This document shows, one piece after another, positions 18,511 through 27,424 of a DNA stretch of 64,000 bases. The first letter of the stretch is position 1. Every line of letters begins with the position of its first letter. Below the pieces are notes generated by a model. It was not told where the DNA came from, did not search any database, and saw only the letters and a list, made by a program, of their open reading frames with translations. The stretch comes from Pedobacter puniceum (GTDB lineage Bacteria > Bacteroidota > Bacteroidia > Sphingobacteriales > Sphingobacteriaceae). The position numbers and the translations under genes are program-made. Where the stretch lies: the NCBI RefSeq assembly GCF_009674685.1, contig NZ_WKJI01000001.1, positions 1,116,001 to 1,180,000 of the forward strand, given 5' to 3'.

Positions 18511-19491
18511 TTTAAATACTTTATTTCGGCTAAGCAGCCATTGATAACTTGGATTCTGTTGTGGTTATAAGGGTACAAAATGCGAATCCTTTCGCTATGC
18601 ATTGGATAAAAAACGGCTCTGTTGGTTTCGCGAAGGGTTGGTTTGTGTTTCGGGCAAAGCCAAATGTGCCGTTTGTGCGGTTGTCTAAAAGAGATTTTAA
18701 AAAATGCGAAGGGTCGGCTCTTTCTTCTTTTTGTGTCACATGTCTAAATAGCAAAACACGATCAGCTTGAAAGTCTGTCCGCTTGGTCGAAATGGTTTGT
18801 ATGTCTAATTCATTTTCAATCATATTTTTGCTGTGTTGTCTGTCTTTTGCATTGGTGGTAAATTATATATACGTATAGTTTCACTTCCCTAACACACCCA
18901 AAACTGGCTGTATTAAGTAAGTTTTATTTATTCTTAACACAAAGAATAACTTATGAAATAGCTTTAAAAACAATGATTTCACACATCCAATTCCACAGGC
19001 ATTTTCATAAGTTAGATTTTAACTCTAAGTAAGTAAATATTTATTGAAAGTCAAAATTAATGAAATTCAAAAAGAAAAATTAAAAATTCAAAAAATAAGA
19101 AACTAACCACCCAAAACTGAATTAAAAAGTAATCTTTAGAGCTGAAAGCATAATGCAAAAGGATAAAAGCTTAATCAATAATTCTCTCACTCTAAAATCA
19201 ATCATTCAATCCATCAAAACTCACTAATTCTCTCATTCAAAAGTCAATCAATAAAAACAGATTGCTTCTTCGTTCCTCATCGCAATGACCAAGAAAATTC
19301 AAAAGGAAAAATTAAAAATTTAAAAACCAGAAAAGTCAGTTAAATTCAAAAGGAAAAATTCAAAATTAAAAAATAGGGAAGTCATCACTCAGAAACTAGC
19401 AACTGAAAACTGGAAACTAATTCAAAATCAATCAATAAAACTAACAACCCAAAACTGGAAACTCTTAACAGGCAACTGAACGAAAAAACAA
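18511..19491. other. Long non-coding accessory stretch upstream of the ATPase operon
   Basis: About 980 nt without a convincing gene. 18540-18830 is a markedly more GC-rich block open on both strands at once, which argues against real coding on either; it must contain or border the promoter of the ATPase gene. 18850-19490 is low-complexity, A-rich sequence with degenerate repeats of the type AATTCAAAAGGAAAAATT and AACTGGAAACT, plus one copy of a GTCATTGCGA...GAAGCAATCT-type repeat at 19259-19290. Confidence 0.6.
19259..19290 (-). repeat. GTCATTGCGA...GAAGCAATCT-type interspersed repeat
   Basis: On the minus strand the sequence begins GTCATTGCGATGAGGAACG and ends GAAGAAGCAATCTG. This closely resembles a short repeat known from many bacterial genomes (GTCATTGCGAGGAACGAAGCAATCT), with small insertions. 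Single copy in this window. Confidence 0.6.
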
Positions 19492-19499
19492 TATCTTTG
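19492..19499 (+). promoter_or_regulatory. -7 promoter element of the small protein gene
   Basis: TATCTTTG (19492-19499) lies 6 nt before the ATG at 19506. It matches TAnnTTTG, with no clear TTG at -33. It rules out a start at the TTG at 19497 and supports the downstream frame as a genuine gene. Confidence 0.55.
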
Positions 19500-19505
19500 A
19501 GCAAT

Positions 19506-19721
19506 ATGGAATTTTTTCAAGTACCGGGTATTTTTAAGGATAGTATTTGCAGAGCAAAAGAAGAGAAAAATGGTGTTTATACCATTTCTTTAAATGCTGT
19601 AAAGATTGGTTCAATTGTAAAAGAAAATGGTGGCTGGCGCTTGTTAGAGCAATTAAAAGAAGAGTTAAGCGCAGAAAATGTGCAACTAATTGGCCAAAGG
19701 ATTGATGAAAGAAACCATTAG
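19506..19721 (+). CDS. Hypothetical small protein (71 aa)
   Basis: A short frame starting MEFFQVPGIFKDSICRAKEE and ending GQRIDERNH. Composition is like a soluble mixed alpha/beta protein, with no membrane segment or cysteine motif. A consensus -7 promoter element sits 6 nt upstream, and a GC-rich hairpin (CCCC...GGGG around 19726-19745) follows the stop. I do not recognise the family. Confidence 0.55.
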   Translation: MEFFQVPGIFKDSICRAKEEKNGVYTISLNAVKIGSIVKENGGWRLLEQLKEELSAENVQLIGQRIDERNH

Positions 19722-19765
19722 TCAACCCCCAGAATTTCTCCGGGGATTAACAATGGCATTCCAAA

Positions 19766-20629
19766 CTAAACAACCTGATCTTTATTAATTAAAGTTTCGT
19801 GATATTTGATTAACCCATCTATCGGGTTTCTAATGATATTTCCTACAGACATGTTAAACTCTGCCGCCACCTCTATTAAAAAAGGTAAGTAGTTGTGCGC
19901 TACAGAGCCTACACAGTTAAAGCTATATTTTTCATAATCGGGGTAATGGCAAATGATATTGGTAAACAAAGCTCTAAAGGCATTTTTTACTAAATCTATA
20001 ATGTATGGGTGTGCTATATGCTCGCCCACAAACCTGCTAAAGCTTGCACTAAACCTATTTGGTAAAGGTTTGGTATAAATTTGATTGATCACTTCATCAG
20101 GCGTGATTTTAAAAGTATCCCAAAAAAGTTCTTGTAAATCTTTAGGTAACAAGGCTCTGCAATAAGCTATTAACAATTGTTTACCTAGGTATGCTCCGCT
20201 CCCTTCATCGCCCAAAACAAAACCTAAAGAATCTACTTGGTAAACCATTTTTTCTCCATCAAACAAACAACTATTGGTTCCGGTACCTAAAATAGCTACA
20301 AAACCTGCTTGGTTGCCTAAAACAGAACGAGCAGCGGCTAATAAATCAGACTGTACGCTTATATTTTCGGCATGTTTAAATACGCTTTGTAAGGCTTGCT
20401 CAACAACAGGTATTTTATCGGTACTGCAACCAGCTCCGTAAAAATAAATGGCAGCAACTTGTGCTACATTTATATCAACTGGTAAATGATTGGTAATTGC
20501 ATCAGCAATGTATTTACTATCAACATAATAAGGATTAAAGCCTTCTGTATTGAAATAAATATGCTCTTTACCGGGTTGTAAATAACACCAACTGGTTTTG
20601 GTTGAACCACTATCTGCAATTAAAATCAT
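19766..20629 (-). CDS. BadF/BadG-family kinase, N-acetylglucosamine-kinase-like
   Basis: This 287-residue ASKHA-fold ATPase has phosphate 1 loop DSGSTKTSW, phosphate 2 loop GTGTNSCLFDG and the adenosine motif GDEGSGAYLG. The closest functional relatives phosphorylate N-acetylglucosamine. It is divergently transcribed from a ROK regulator, and the window also encodes NagB, a GlcNAc-type transporter and a GH20 hexosaminidase, so GlcNAc kinase is the best guess. The substrate is inferred, not visible in the sequence. Confidence 0.82.
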   Translation of the reverse strand: MILIADSGSTKTSWCYLQPGKEHIYFNTEGFNPYYVDSKYIADAITNHLPVDINVAQVAAIYFYGAGCSTDKIPVVEQALQSVFKHAENISVQSDLLAAARSVLGNQAGFVAILGTGTNSCLFDGEKMVYQVDSLGFVLGDEGSGAYLGKQLLIAYCRALLPKDLQELFWDTFKITPDEVINQIYTKPLPNRFSASFSRFVGEHIAHPYIIDLVKNAFRALFTNIICHYPDYEKYSFNCVGSVAHNYLPFLIEVAAEFNMSVGNIIRNPIDGLIKYHETLINKDQVV

Positions 20630-20800
20630 GCTTGTTTATCGTATTTAAATGGAATGATGAAGAATAAGTCCTCTCTCATTGCATCCAAAAATAATAAAAG
20701 AATTGAAAACTTTAAAAAATTATTAAAAAGATATAATTATATAATTAAATATTTTTTAAACAGATTTCTCTTTTGAAAAAATCCTCGTATTTTTTTTATA

Positions 20801-20830
20801 TTGGCGCATTCGTTGAGATACATAAATTTG
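20801..20830 (+). promoter_or_regulatory. Bacteroidota-type promoter of the ROK regulator gene
   Basis: TTG (20801-20803), 19 nt, then TAAATTTG (20823-20830), a full consensus match, 4 nt before the ATG at 20835. The intergenic region to the divergent kinase (20630-20834) is AT-rich and may also hold the operator. Confidence 0.75.
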
Positions 20831-20834
20831 TAAG

Positions 20835-22034
20835 ATGTTTAATACCAATAAGAAAAATGCCAAACTCTATTTCGATATTATACAACAACTGTATTATGGC
20901 GGAATATTATCTTGTGCAGACCTCAGCAATTTAATTGATAAAAGTATACCACTGGTTACCAAATCATTAAATCATCTTATAGAAACTGGTTTTGTGGTAG
21001 AGAAAGGTTACGCAGCATCTAGCGGTGGCCGTAGACCACTGATGTATGCCGTTAAGCATGATAGGCTGTTTATTGTTACAGTTGCTATGGATCAGCTTTT
21101 AACCAGAATTGGTATTATAGATTTAGCCAATCATTACGTATCTCCGGTTGAGTTTGTAAGCCTTAAACTAAAAGATAACCCTAACGCTTTAGAAAAGCTT
21201 ACCGAAATTATAGATACGCACATCAAAAAATCGGGTATTGATAGAGAAAAAATTATTGGTGTTGGTATCGGGATGCCTGGTTTTGTAAATACGCAAGAAG
21301 GTATCAACTATACTTATTTAACTAACAAAGAAAAAAGCATCACCAAACATATCGGTAAGGCTATCGGCTTGCCGGTGTTTATAGATAACGACTCGAGTTT
21401 AATTGCCCTTTCTGAGCTTAAATTTGGTTTGGCAAAAGATATTAAAAACGTAATGGTGATTAACCTAAGCTGGGGAATTGGTTTAGGTATGATTATCAAC
21501 GGACAGCTTTTTAGAGGTGAAAACGGGTTTGCCGGAGAGTTTAGTCATATCCCCATCTCAGAAAATGGAGTTTTATGCTCTTGCGGTAAACAGGGATGCT
21601 TAGAAGTTGAAGCTTCTTTATTGGCTGTTACTGAAAAAGCTATTGAAGGCCTAAAAAACGGACGAAAATCTAATTTTAAATATCAGGAAGAAGAATCTAA
21701 ACTGGCTGTAGCCGATGCTTTAATAGAGGTAGCCAACCAAGGCGACCAATACGCTATAGAGTTAATTTCTGAAGCTGCTTATAAAATTGGTAAAGGTTTA
21801 TCTATTTTAATACATATTACCAACCCTAAAGCTATCGTAATTAGCGGTCGTGGTGTTAAAGCCGGAAATTTACTCTTACCTCCTATTCAGCAAGCTTTAA
21901 ACCAGCATTGTATACCGCGTTTATCTAGAGATACTGATATTTACATTTCTGATATTGGTTTTGATGCAGAATTAATAGGCTCGGCCATTTTAGTGATGGA
22001 ACAGTATGTACCGAAGGGGTTGAAAAGTTTTTAA
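20835..22034 (+). CDS. ROK-family transcriptional regulator, NagC-like
   Basis: A 399-residue protein with an N-terminal winged helix (about 10-70, LSCADLSNLIDKSIPLVTKS) and a ROK sugar-binding domain. It shows the ROK zinc/signature motif CSCGKQGCLE and the glycine-rich GIGMPGF and GRGVKAGN turns. Domain order matches NagC/Mlc repressors, not ROK kinases. Divergent pairing with a GlcNAc-kinase-like gene suggests control of amino-sugar genes, perhaps including those at 35-45 kb. The ligand is not determinable. Confidence 0.88.
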   Translation: MFNTNKKNAKLYFDIIQQLYYGGILSCADLSNLIDKSIPLVTKSLNHLIETGFVVEKGYAASSGGRRPLMYAVKHDRLFIVTVAMDQLLTRIGIIDLANHYVSPVEFVSLKLKDNPNALEKLTEIIDTHIKKSGIDREKIIGVGIGMPGFVNTQEGINYTYLTNKEKSITKHIGKAIGLPVFIDNDSSLIALSELKFGLAKDIKNVMVINLSWGIGLGMIINGQLFRGENGFAGEFSHIPISENGVLCSCGKQGCLEVEASLLAVTEKAIEGLKNGRKSNFKYQEEESKLAVADALIEVANQGDQYAIELISEAAYKIGKGLSILIHITNPKAIVISGRGVKAGNLLLPPIQQALNQHCIPRLSRDTDIYISDIGFDAELIGSAILVMEQYVPKGLKSF

Positions 22035-22170
22035 GGCGAAAAGCTTAAAGCTAAAAGCGGAAGGCTTAAAGCTAAAGGCGATGAATTATTTTGATTCGTT
22101 AATCTTCATATAGAACTGGAAACTCGCAACAGGTAACTGATAACCGACTCCAAATCAATCAATCAATCAA
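22034..22170. repeat. Degenerate AGCTTAAAGC / AACTGGAAACT-type repeats
   Basis: Two imperfect tandem units of AAGGCNNAAGCTTAAAGCTAAA (22035-22081) are followed by AACTGGAAACTCGCAACAGG and runs of CAATCAAT. Very similar motifs occur at 19385-19485 and 42160-42200. They look like interspersed low-complexity repeats without coding capacity. Confidence 0.55.
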
Positions 22171-22181
22171 AAATACCTTTG

Positions 22182-22253
22182 CGCCCCCGAAGGGATTCGA
22201 ACCCCTACCAATGGTACCGGAAACCATCATTCTATCCATTAAACTACGGAGGC
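22182..22253 (-). tRNA. tRNA-Arg (anticodon CCG)
   Basis: A complete cloverleaf on the minus strand. The acceptor arms GCCTCCG (22253-22247) and CGGGGGC (22189-22183) pair with one wobble. The anticodon stem ATGGT/ACCAT encloses TTCCGGT with anticodon CCG, and the T arm contains GGTTCGAATCC. No CCA is encoded. Confidence 0.95.
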
Positions 22254-22375
22254 AATAGCTGCAAATATAGAAATACATTTCAATTATTTTTAGGCTAAAA
22301 CCTTAGCTTGCCAAGCTTCATTGGCCCTATCATCTAACAAGAGTTGAAACCTCCTCTATAATGTAACAGTATAAA

Positions 22376-22391
22376 TATGACGATAATCATA
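22376..22391. promoter_or_regulatory. Crp/Fnr-type palindrome upstream of ccoI
   Basis: TATGACGATAATCATA is a perfect inverted repeat with a TGA-N6-TCA core, the spacing used by the Crp/Fnr family. It lies 57 nt before ccoI. A related site with the same core spacing stands before ccoN, which supports a shared oxygen- or redox-responsive regulator. Confidence 0.5.
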
Positions 22392-22447
22392 TTTTGTTAA
22401 CCAATTAAATCATTTCCCTGCCCACCTTAAATCAGCAGTTTTGTTTT

Positions 22448-24832
22448 ATGGCTATACTAACCGGAACTACATGCTACCACTGTGGTAATGATTGTTATAC
22501 AGAAGAACATCAAAAAGATGAGAAATCTTTTTGTTGCACTGGCTGCTTAAGTGTTTACACTATCCTATCTAAAAGTAAACTGGGTAATTATTATCAGTTA
22601 AACCAACATCCTGGTGAAACTCAAGCATCAGGAAATAAACAATTTGCTTATCTGGATGAACCAGAAATTATCCAACAGCTTATTGATTATACCGATGAAC
22701 AAAAAACCATCATCTCTCTTTACGTTCCTGCTATACATTGCAGTTCTTGTATTTGGTTATTAGAGCATTTGTATACCCTGCATCCCGGTATTTTAGAAAA
22801 CCGTGTTGATTTTCTTAAAAAACAGGTTTATATCCAATTTAACCCTCAACAAATTAGCCTAAGAGCTTTGGTTGAGCTGATGAGTAGCATAGGCTACGAG
22901 CCTTTAATTAGCTTGCAAGATGTAGTTAAAAAAAATAGCAGACAAACAGATAACCTCTCTAAAAAAATTGCTGTTGCGGGTTTTTGTTTTGGTAATGTGA
23001 TGTTACTAAGCTTTCCGGCATATTTTGGTTTATCAGAAACGGAGGCTAAGTTTGGCGAGTTCTTTAGCTTACTGAATATCTTATTCTGTATTCCGGCTTT
23101 CTTTTACTCAGGTAAAGATTATTTTGTTAATGCCTGGCAAAACCTAAAAGTTGGTGTTTTAAATATTGATTTCCCCCTAGCGCTAGGCATTTTTGTACTC
23201 TTTGTTAGAACCATTGTAGAATATGTTTTCAATACTGGTCATGGCTTTGCTGATACCCTAACAGGTTTAGTGTTTTTCTTATTGATAGGTAGGTTTATGC
23301 AGCAAAAAACCTATTATCATTTATCTTTTGAAAGAGATTACCGTTCTTTTTTCCCGGTTGCAGTACAAGTTTTAAATGAGGATGGAAGTGAAAAATCTGT
23401 AGCTCTTGAAAAATTAGTTCAAGGCGATAGAATCCTCATCAAAAACCAAGAAATAATACCTGCTGACGCTATTTTGTTAAAAGGCGATGCCTTAATTGAT
23501 TTTAGTTTTGTTACCGGAGAATCTTTACCTGTAAGCAAAACTTTGGGCGAGATTATTTATGCTGGTGGCAGGCAAACAGGTAGTGCTTTAGAACTAGAAG
23601 TGATTAAACCGGTTTCGCAAAGTTATTTAACCAAATTATGGAATAACGAGGTTTTCCAAAAGCAAGAATCCACTAAAATTAAAACCTTCTCTACCAAAGT
23701 GAGCCATTACTTCAGTATTGTATTGCTGGCTTTGGCTTTTGGCACTTTATTATTTTGGCTACCACAAGACTGGCGTACAGGATTATCTGCCTTTACCGCG
23801 ATATTGATTATTGCTTGCCCATGTGCATTGGCACTAAGCACACCTTTTACCATGTCGGCAGCTTTAAGCATCTTAGATAAAAACAAATTCTACCTTAAAA
23901 ATACCGATGTGGTTGAGCAATTAGCCGCCATAGATACCATCGTGTTTGATAAAACAGGTACTGTAAGTATAGCAGAAAATCAAGGTGTTATCTTTAAAGG
24001 GCAGTTAAATCATGTAACAAAAGATATTATTTATGCTGCTTGTAAAAACTCCTCTCACCCACATAGCAGAAGAATTTGCTCTTTTTTAGGGCACAGAAAT
24101 ACGGTGGCTATCTCCCATTATCAAGAACTCACTGGAAAAGGAATTTCTGCCATATATGATGGTAAAGAAGTTTTAATAGGTAGCAGACAACTGGTTACAG
24201 GCCAAAAAGATGGCAAACAAGAATTTCCTGAGGTACATATTAAAATTGGAGAGCAGTATATAGGCTTTTTCGAGCTTAAACAAAGGTTCAGGAAAGATTT
24301 AAATCAGCTTTTAAGCAACATCAATAAAAATTATCATACTTATTTATTATCTGGTGATTCTAACCAGGATGCCGAGGTATTACAATCTTATTTTAAAAGT
24401 CCGTCGCATTTGCAGTTTAAGCAATCTCCGCAAGATAAACTCAATTTCATTAAAGAAAAACAAGAACAAAAAGCCAAAGTGATGATGATTGGTGATGGCC
24501 TAAACGATTCTGGAGCATTAAAACAAAGTGATGCTGGTATTGCCGTAACAGATCATATCAATAATTTCACCCCTGGCAGCGATGCTATTTTAGATGGTTC
24601 GGTTTTACACCTACTGCCACAATTCTTGAAATTTTCAAAATCGGCAGTAAAAGTTATTCATATTTCTTTTGGGATATCTCTTACTTATAACATTATAGGG
24701 TTAAGCGTTGCTGTTACCGGGCAATTATCGCCACTTTTTGCAGCTATTTTAATGCCTTTAAGTACAGTCACCATTATATCTTTCACCAGCCTGGCAACAC
24801 ATTACATGGCTAAAAAACACCAATTATCATGA
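22448..24832 (+). CDS. ccoI: Heavy-metal P-type ATPase CcoI (copper supply for cbb3 oxidase)
   Basis: This 794-residue P1B-type ATPase has an N-terminal cysteine-rich segment (CYHCGNDC, CCTGC), an HMA-like domain with CSSC near residue 100, eight expected membrane helices, the metal-translocation motif CPC (IACPCALALS), the phosphorylation site DKTGT near residue 500 and the hinge GDGLNDSG. Position directly before ccoS and ccoNO and the N-terminal cysteine cluster identify it as CcoI/FixI, which exports copper needed for assembly of the cbb3 active site. Its stop overlaps the ccoS start (ATGA). Confidence 0.95.
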   Translation: MAILTGTTCYHCGNDCYTEEHQKDEKSFCCTGCLSVYTILSKSKLGNYYQLNQHPGETQASGNKQFAYLDEPEIIQQLIDYTDEQKTIISLYVPAIHCSSCIWLLEHLYTLHPGILENRVDFLKKQVYIQFNPQQISLRALVELMSSIGYEPLISLQDVVKKNSRQTDNLSKKIAVAGFCFGNVMLLSFPAYFGLSETEAKFGEFFSLLNILFCIPAFFYSGKDYFVNAWQNLKVGVLNIDFPLALGIFVLFVRTIVEYVFNTGHGFADTLTGLVFFLLIGRFMQQKTYYHLSFERDYRSFFPVAVQVLNEDGSEKSVALEKLVQGDRILIKNQEIIPADAILLKGDALIDFSFVTGESLPVSKTLGEIIYAGGRQTGSALELEVIKPVSQSYLTKLWNNEVFQKQESTKIKTFSTKVSHYFSIVLLALAFGTLLFWLPQDWRTGLSAFTAILIIACPCALALSTPFTMSAALSILDKNKFYLKNTDVVEQLAAIDTIVFDKTGTVSIAENQGVIFKGQLNHVTKDIIYAACKNSSHPHSRRICSFLGHRNTVAISHYQELTGKGISAIYDGKEVLIGSRQLVTGQKDGKQEFPEVHIKIGEQYIGFFELKQRFRKDLNQLLSNINKNYHTYLLSGDSNQDAEVLQSYFKSPSHLQFKQSPQDKLNFIKEKQEQKAKVMMIGDGLNDSGALKQSDAGIAVTDHINNFTPGSDAILDGSVLHLLPQFLKFSKSAVKVIHISFGISLTYNIIGLSVAVTGQLSPLFAAILMPLSTVTIISFTSLATHYMAKKHQLS

Positions 24833-25011
24833 GTACCATTTTCTTTTTAATAGGCTGCAGCGTTTTGGTAGCTATTGTTTTTTTACTTGCCTTTTTGTGG
24901 GCACAAAACAACGGACAGCATACGGATTTATATACGCCATCTATAAGAATTTTAATGGATGATGCAGACGATAAACAAACAACAGAAGAGCAATTTCCTG
25001 CTTCTAAATAG
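24829..25011 (+). CDS. ccoS: Cytochrome oxidase maturation protein CcoS
   Basis: A 60-residue protein with one N-terminal membrane helix (about 4-25) and a soluble acidic tail, as in CcoS, which is required for cofactor insertion into cbb3 oxidase. The family motif appears as FLWAQNNGQHTDLYTPS. The ATG overlaps the ccoI stop by four bases. Confidence 0.93.
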   Translation: MSTIFFLIGCSVLVAIVFLLAFLWAQNNGQHTDLYTPSIRILMDDADDKQTTEEQFPASK

Positions 25012-25025
25012 GTATTATTTAAAAA

Positions 25026-25041
25026 TGTGATATGGCTCACT
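25026..25041. promoter_or_regulatory. Crp/Fnr-type binding site upstream of ccoNO
   Basis: TGTGATATGGCTCACT carries the half sites TGTGA and TCAC with a 6-nt spacer, close to the classical Crp consensus. It lies 79 nt before the ccoNO start. A weak TTG/TAATTTTA pair near 25074-25098 could be the promoter it controls. Confidence 0.6.
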
Positions 25042-25119
25042 TTTATGAATAAGCAAAGTCATTCTATTGTCATTAGAGCCAAAGTAATTTTACACCATCA
25101 AAAAAGCTAATCTTTAATT

Positions 25120-27237
25120 ATGCAGCCAGATAAATTTTATTACGACAACAAAATTGTAAGAGACTTTACCATTGCCACCATTGTTTGGGGCATTATTGGT
25201 ATGTTGGTTGGTTTATTGGTAGCCGTACAATTGTATGCACCGGCAGCCAACCTAGACTCGCAGTACACCACTTTTGGGCGTGTACGTCCTTTACACACCA
25301 ATGCGGTAATTTTCGCCTTTGTTGGTAATGCCATTTTCATGGGCGTTTATTACTCTTTACAAAGGTTATTAAAAGCCAGAATGTTTAGTGATGTCTTAAG
25401 CCGTATCCATTTCTGGGGATGGCAATTAATCATCGTCTCGGCTGTTATAACTTTACCTTTAGGACTTACCAGTTCTCATGAATATGCAGAGCTAGAATGG
25501 CCTATTGATATTGCTATTACTTTAATTTGGGTAGTTTTTGGTATCAATATGTTTGGTACCATCATCAAAAGAAGAGAAAGACACTTATATGTAGCTATCT
25601 GGTTTTACATAGCCACTTTTGTAACAGTTGCTGTTTTACACATTGTAAACTCTTTCCAACTACCTATTTCTGCCTTTAAAAGCTATTACTTATTTGCTGG
25701 TGTACAAGATGCTTTGGTACAGTGGTGGTATGGGCACAATGCCGTTGCGTTTTTCTTAACCACACCTTATTTAGGGATGATGTATTACTTCTTACCTAAA
25801 ATGGCTAACAGACCAGTATATTCTTACCGTTTAAGTATTTTACACTTTTGGGCTTTAATATTTATTTACATCTGGGCAGGTCCACACCACTTATTATATA
25901 CTTCTTTACCAGGATGGGCGCAATCTTTAGGCGTAGTTTTCTCTATCATGCTTATTGCACCAAGCTGGGGCGGTATGATAAACGGTTTACTAACCCTACG
26001 TGGCGCTTGGGATAAAGTTAGAGATGATGTTACCCTAAAATTTATGGTGGTTGCACTTACCGCTTATGGTATGGCAACATTTGAAGGTCCTATGCTTTCT
26101 TTAAAAGAAGTAAATGCGGTAGCACACTTTACAGACTGGATAGTGGCACACGTTCACGTGGGTGCTTTAGGCTGGAACGGATTTTTAACATTTGGCATCA
26201 TCTACTGGATGATTCCTAAAATGTATAAAAACGGTTTATACTCGCAAAAATTAGCTTCTTTCCACTTCTGGATTGGCACTTTAGGTATCTTATTCTATGC
26301 CATACCGATGTACTGGGCAGGTTTCACCCAAGGTTTAATGTGGAAAGAGTTTACACCAGAAGGTTTATTAAAATATCCAAACTTCTTAGAAACTACTTTA
26401 AGAATAATCCCAATGCACATTATGCGCTCTATTGGTGGTACCATGTACCTTGCCGGAGTTATTGTAATGGCATATAACATCTACAAAACCATGACTTTAG
26501 GTAAATTGGTAGAAAACGAAGCTGCTGAGGCTTTACCATTACCTAAAATGGATGAAACTGAAGCTAAAAAAGAATTCTGGCACCGCAAATTAGAGCGTAA
26601 GCCAATGGCTTTATTGGTATTCAGCTTAATTGTGATATTAATTGGTGGTATTGTAGAGATGATTCCTACTTTCTTTATCTCTTCTAACGTACCAACAATC
26701 AGTTCTGTAAAACCATATACAGCTTTAGAAGTACAGGGTAGAGATTTATACATAAGAGAGGGTTGCGTAAACTGCCACTCGCAAACCATTAGACCATTTA
26801 GATCTGAAACAGAACGTTATGGAGAATACAGCAAAGCAGGTGAGTTTGTTTATGATCATCCATTCTTGTGGGGTTCTAAACGTACCGGGCCAGATTTACA
26901 CAGACAAGGCGGTAAATACAGCAATGCTTGGCACTACAACCATATGCTAGACCCTAGAACCATGTCGCCAGGTAGTATTATGCCAGCTTATGATTGGTTA
27001 ATCAGCCAAGAGCTAGATACTACTACAACGGCATCTAAAATTAAAGCACTACGTTCTCTAGGTGTTCCTTATCCTGATGGCTATGAGCTTATCGCTAACC
27101 AAGATTTAGATAAACAGGCTAAAGGTATTAGCGAGAACTTGGCTAAAGACAAAATTAAGGTAGGTAGCAATAAAGAAATCGTAGCCATTATTGCTTATTT
27201 ACAAAGATTAGGAACAGATATTAAAGCTAAAAATTAA
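25120..27237 (+). CDS. ccoN: cbb3-type cytochrome c oxidase, fused subunits I and II (CcoN-CcoO)
   Basis: A 705-residue fusion. Residues 1 to about 490 are CcoN, the haem-copper subunit with 12 or more membrane helices and metal-ligand histidines in VRPLHTN, WYGHNAV, GPHHLLY and HVHVGALGWNG. After a linker with one membrane helix, the C-terminal part is CcoO, with a single haem c site CVNCHSQ and the GPDLHRQGGKYSNAWHY motif. Fused CcoNO is the normal form in Bacteroidota. The enzyme reduces oxygen with high affinity and pumps protons. ccoQ follows after 11 nt. Confidence 0.96.
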   Translation: MQPDKFYYDNKIVRDFTIATIVWGIIGMLVGLLVAVQLYAPAANLDSQYTTFGRVRPLHTNAVIFAFVGNAIFMGVYYSLQRLLKARMFSDVLSRIHFWGWQLIIVSAVITLPLGLTSSHEYAELEWPIDIAITLIWVVFGINMFGTIIKRRERHLYVAIWFYIATFVTVAVLHIVNSFQLPISAFKSYYLFAGVQDALVQWWYGHNAVAFFLTTPYLGMMYYFLPKMANRPVYSYRLSILHFWALIFIYIWAGPHHLLYTSLPGWAQSLGVVFSIMLIAPSWGGMINGLLTLRGAWDKVRDDVTLKFMVVALTAYGMATFEGPMLSLKEVNAVAHFTDWIVAHVHVGALGWNGFLTFGIIYWMIPKMYKNGLYSQKLASFHFWIGTLGILFYAIPMYWAGFTQGLMWKEFTPEGLLKYPNFLETTLRIIPMHIMRSIGGTMYLAGVIVMAYNIYKTMTLGKLVENEAAEALPLPKMDETEAKKEFWHRKLERKPMALLVFSLIVILIGGIVEMIPTFFISSNVPTISSVKPYTALEVQGRDLYIREGCVNCHSQTIRPFRSETERYGEYSKAGEFVYDHPFLWGSKRTGPDLHRQGGKYSNAWHYNHMLDPRTMSPGSIMPAYDWLISQELDTTTTASKIKALRSLGVPYPDGYELIANQDLDKQAKGISENLAKDKIKVGSNKEIVAIIAYLQRLGTDIKAKN

Positions 27238-27248
27238 AAAATAAGGCC

Positions 27249-27413
27249 ATGTTTAAACAATTGAATGATCTAAACGGAAACGAGATATACATGCTATTAT
27301 CGCTGTTCATCTTTTTCACCTTCTTTGTTGGGGCTACTATAGCGCTTATCAAAATGAAAAAGAGCCATGTAAACTATATGGAAAACATTCCATTAGAATC
27401 TGATAACGATTAA
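27249..27413 (+). CDS. ccoQ: cbb3 oxidase subunit CcoQ
   Basis: A 54-residue protein (MFKQLNDLNG...LESDND) with one membrane helix (about 14-34) followed by KMKKSH. Size, topology and position between ccoNO and ccoP match CcoQ/FixQ, which stabilises the complex. The frame is short but well placed, 11 nt after ccoNO and 11 nt before ccoP. Confidence 0.85.
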   Translation: MFKQLNDLNGNEIYMLLSLFIFFTFFVGATIALIKMKKSHVNYMENIPLESDND

Positions 27414-27424
27414 TACTCAAGAAC

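Noticed and set aside
18530-18823. Frames on both strands (97 codons minus, 73 codons plus) upstream of the ATPase gene
   Set aside because: They overlap antisense, have no promoter or family resemblance, and the block looks like a repeat or regulatory segment, not a gene.
19726-19745. GC-rich hairpin after the 71-residue protein as a terminator
   Set aside because: Only a CCCC/GGGG stem with weak inner pairing and no T run; too weak to list separately.
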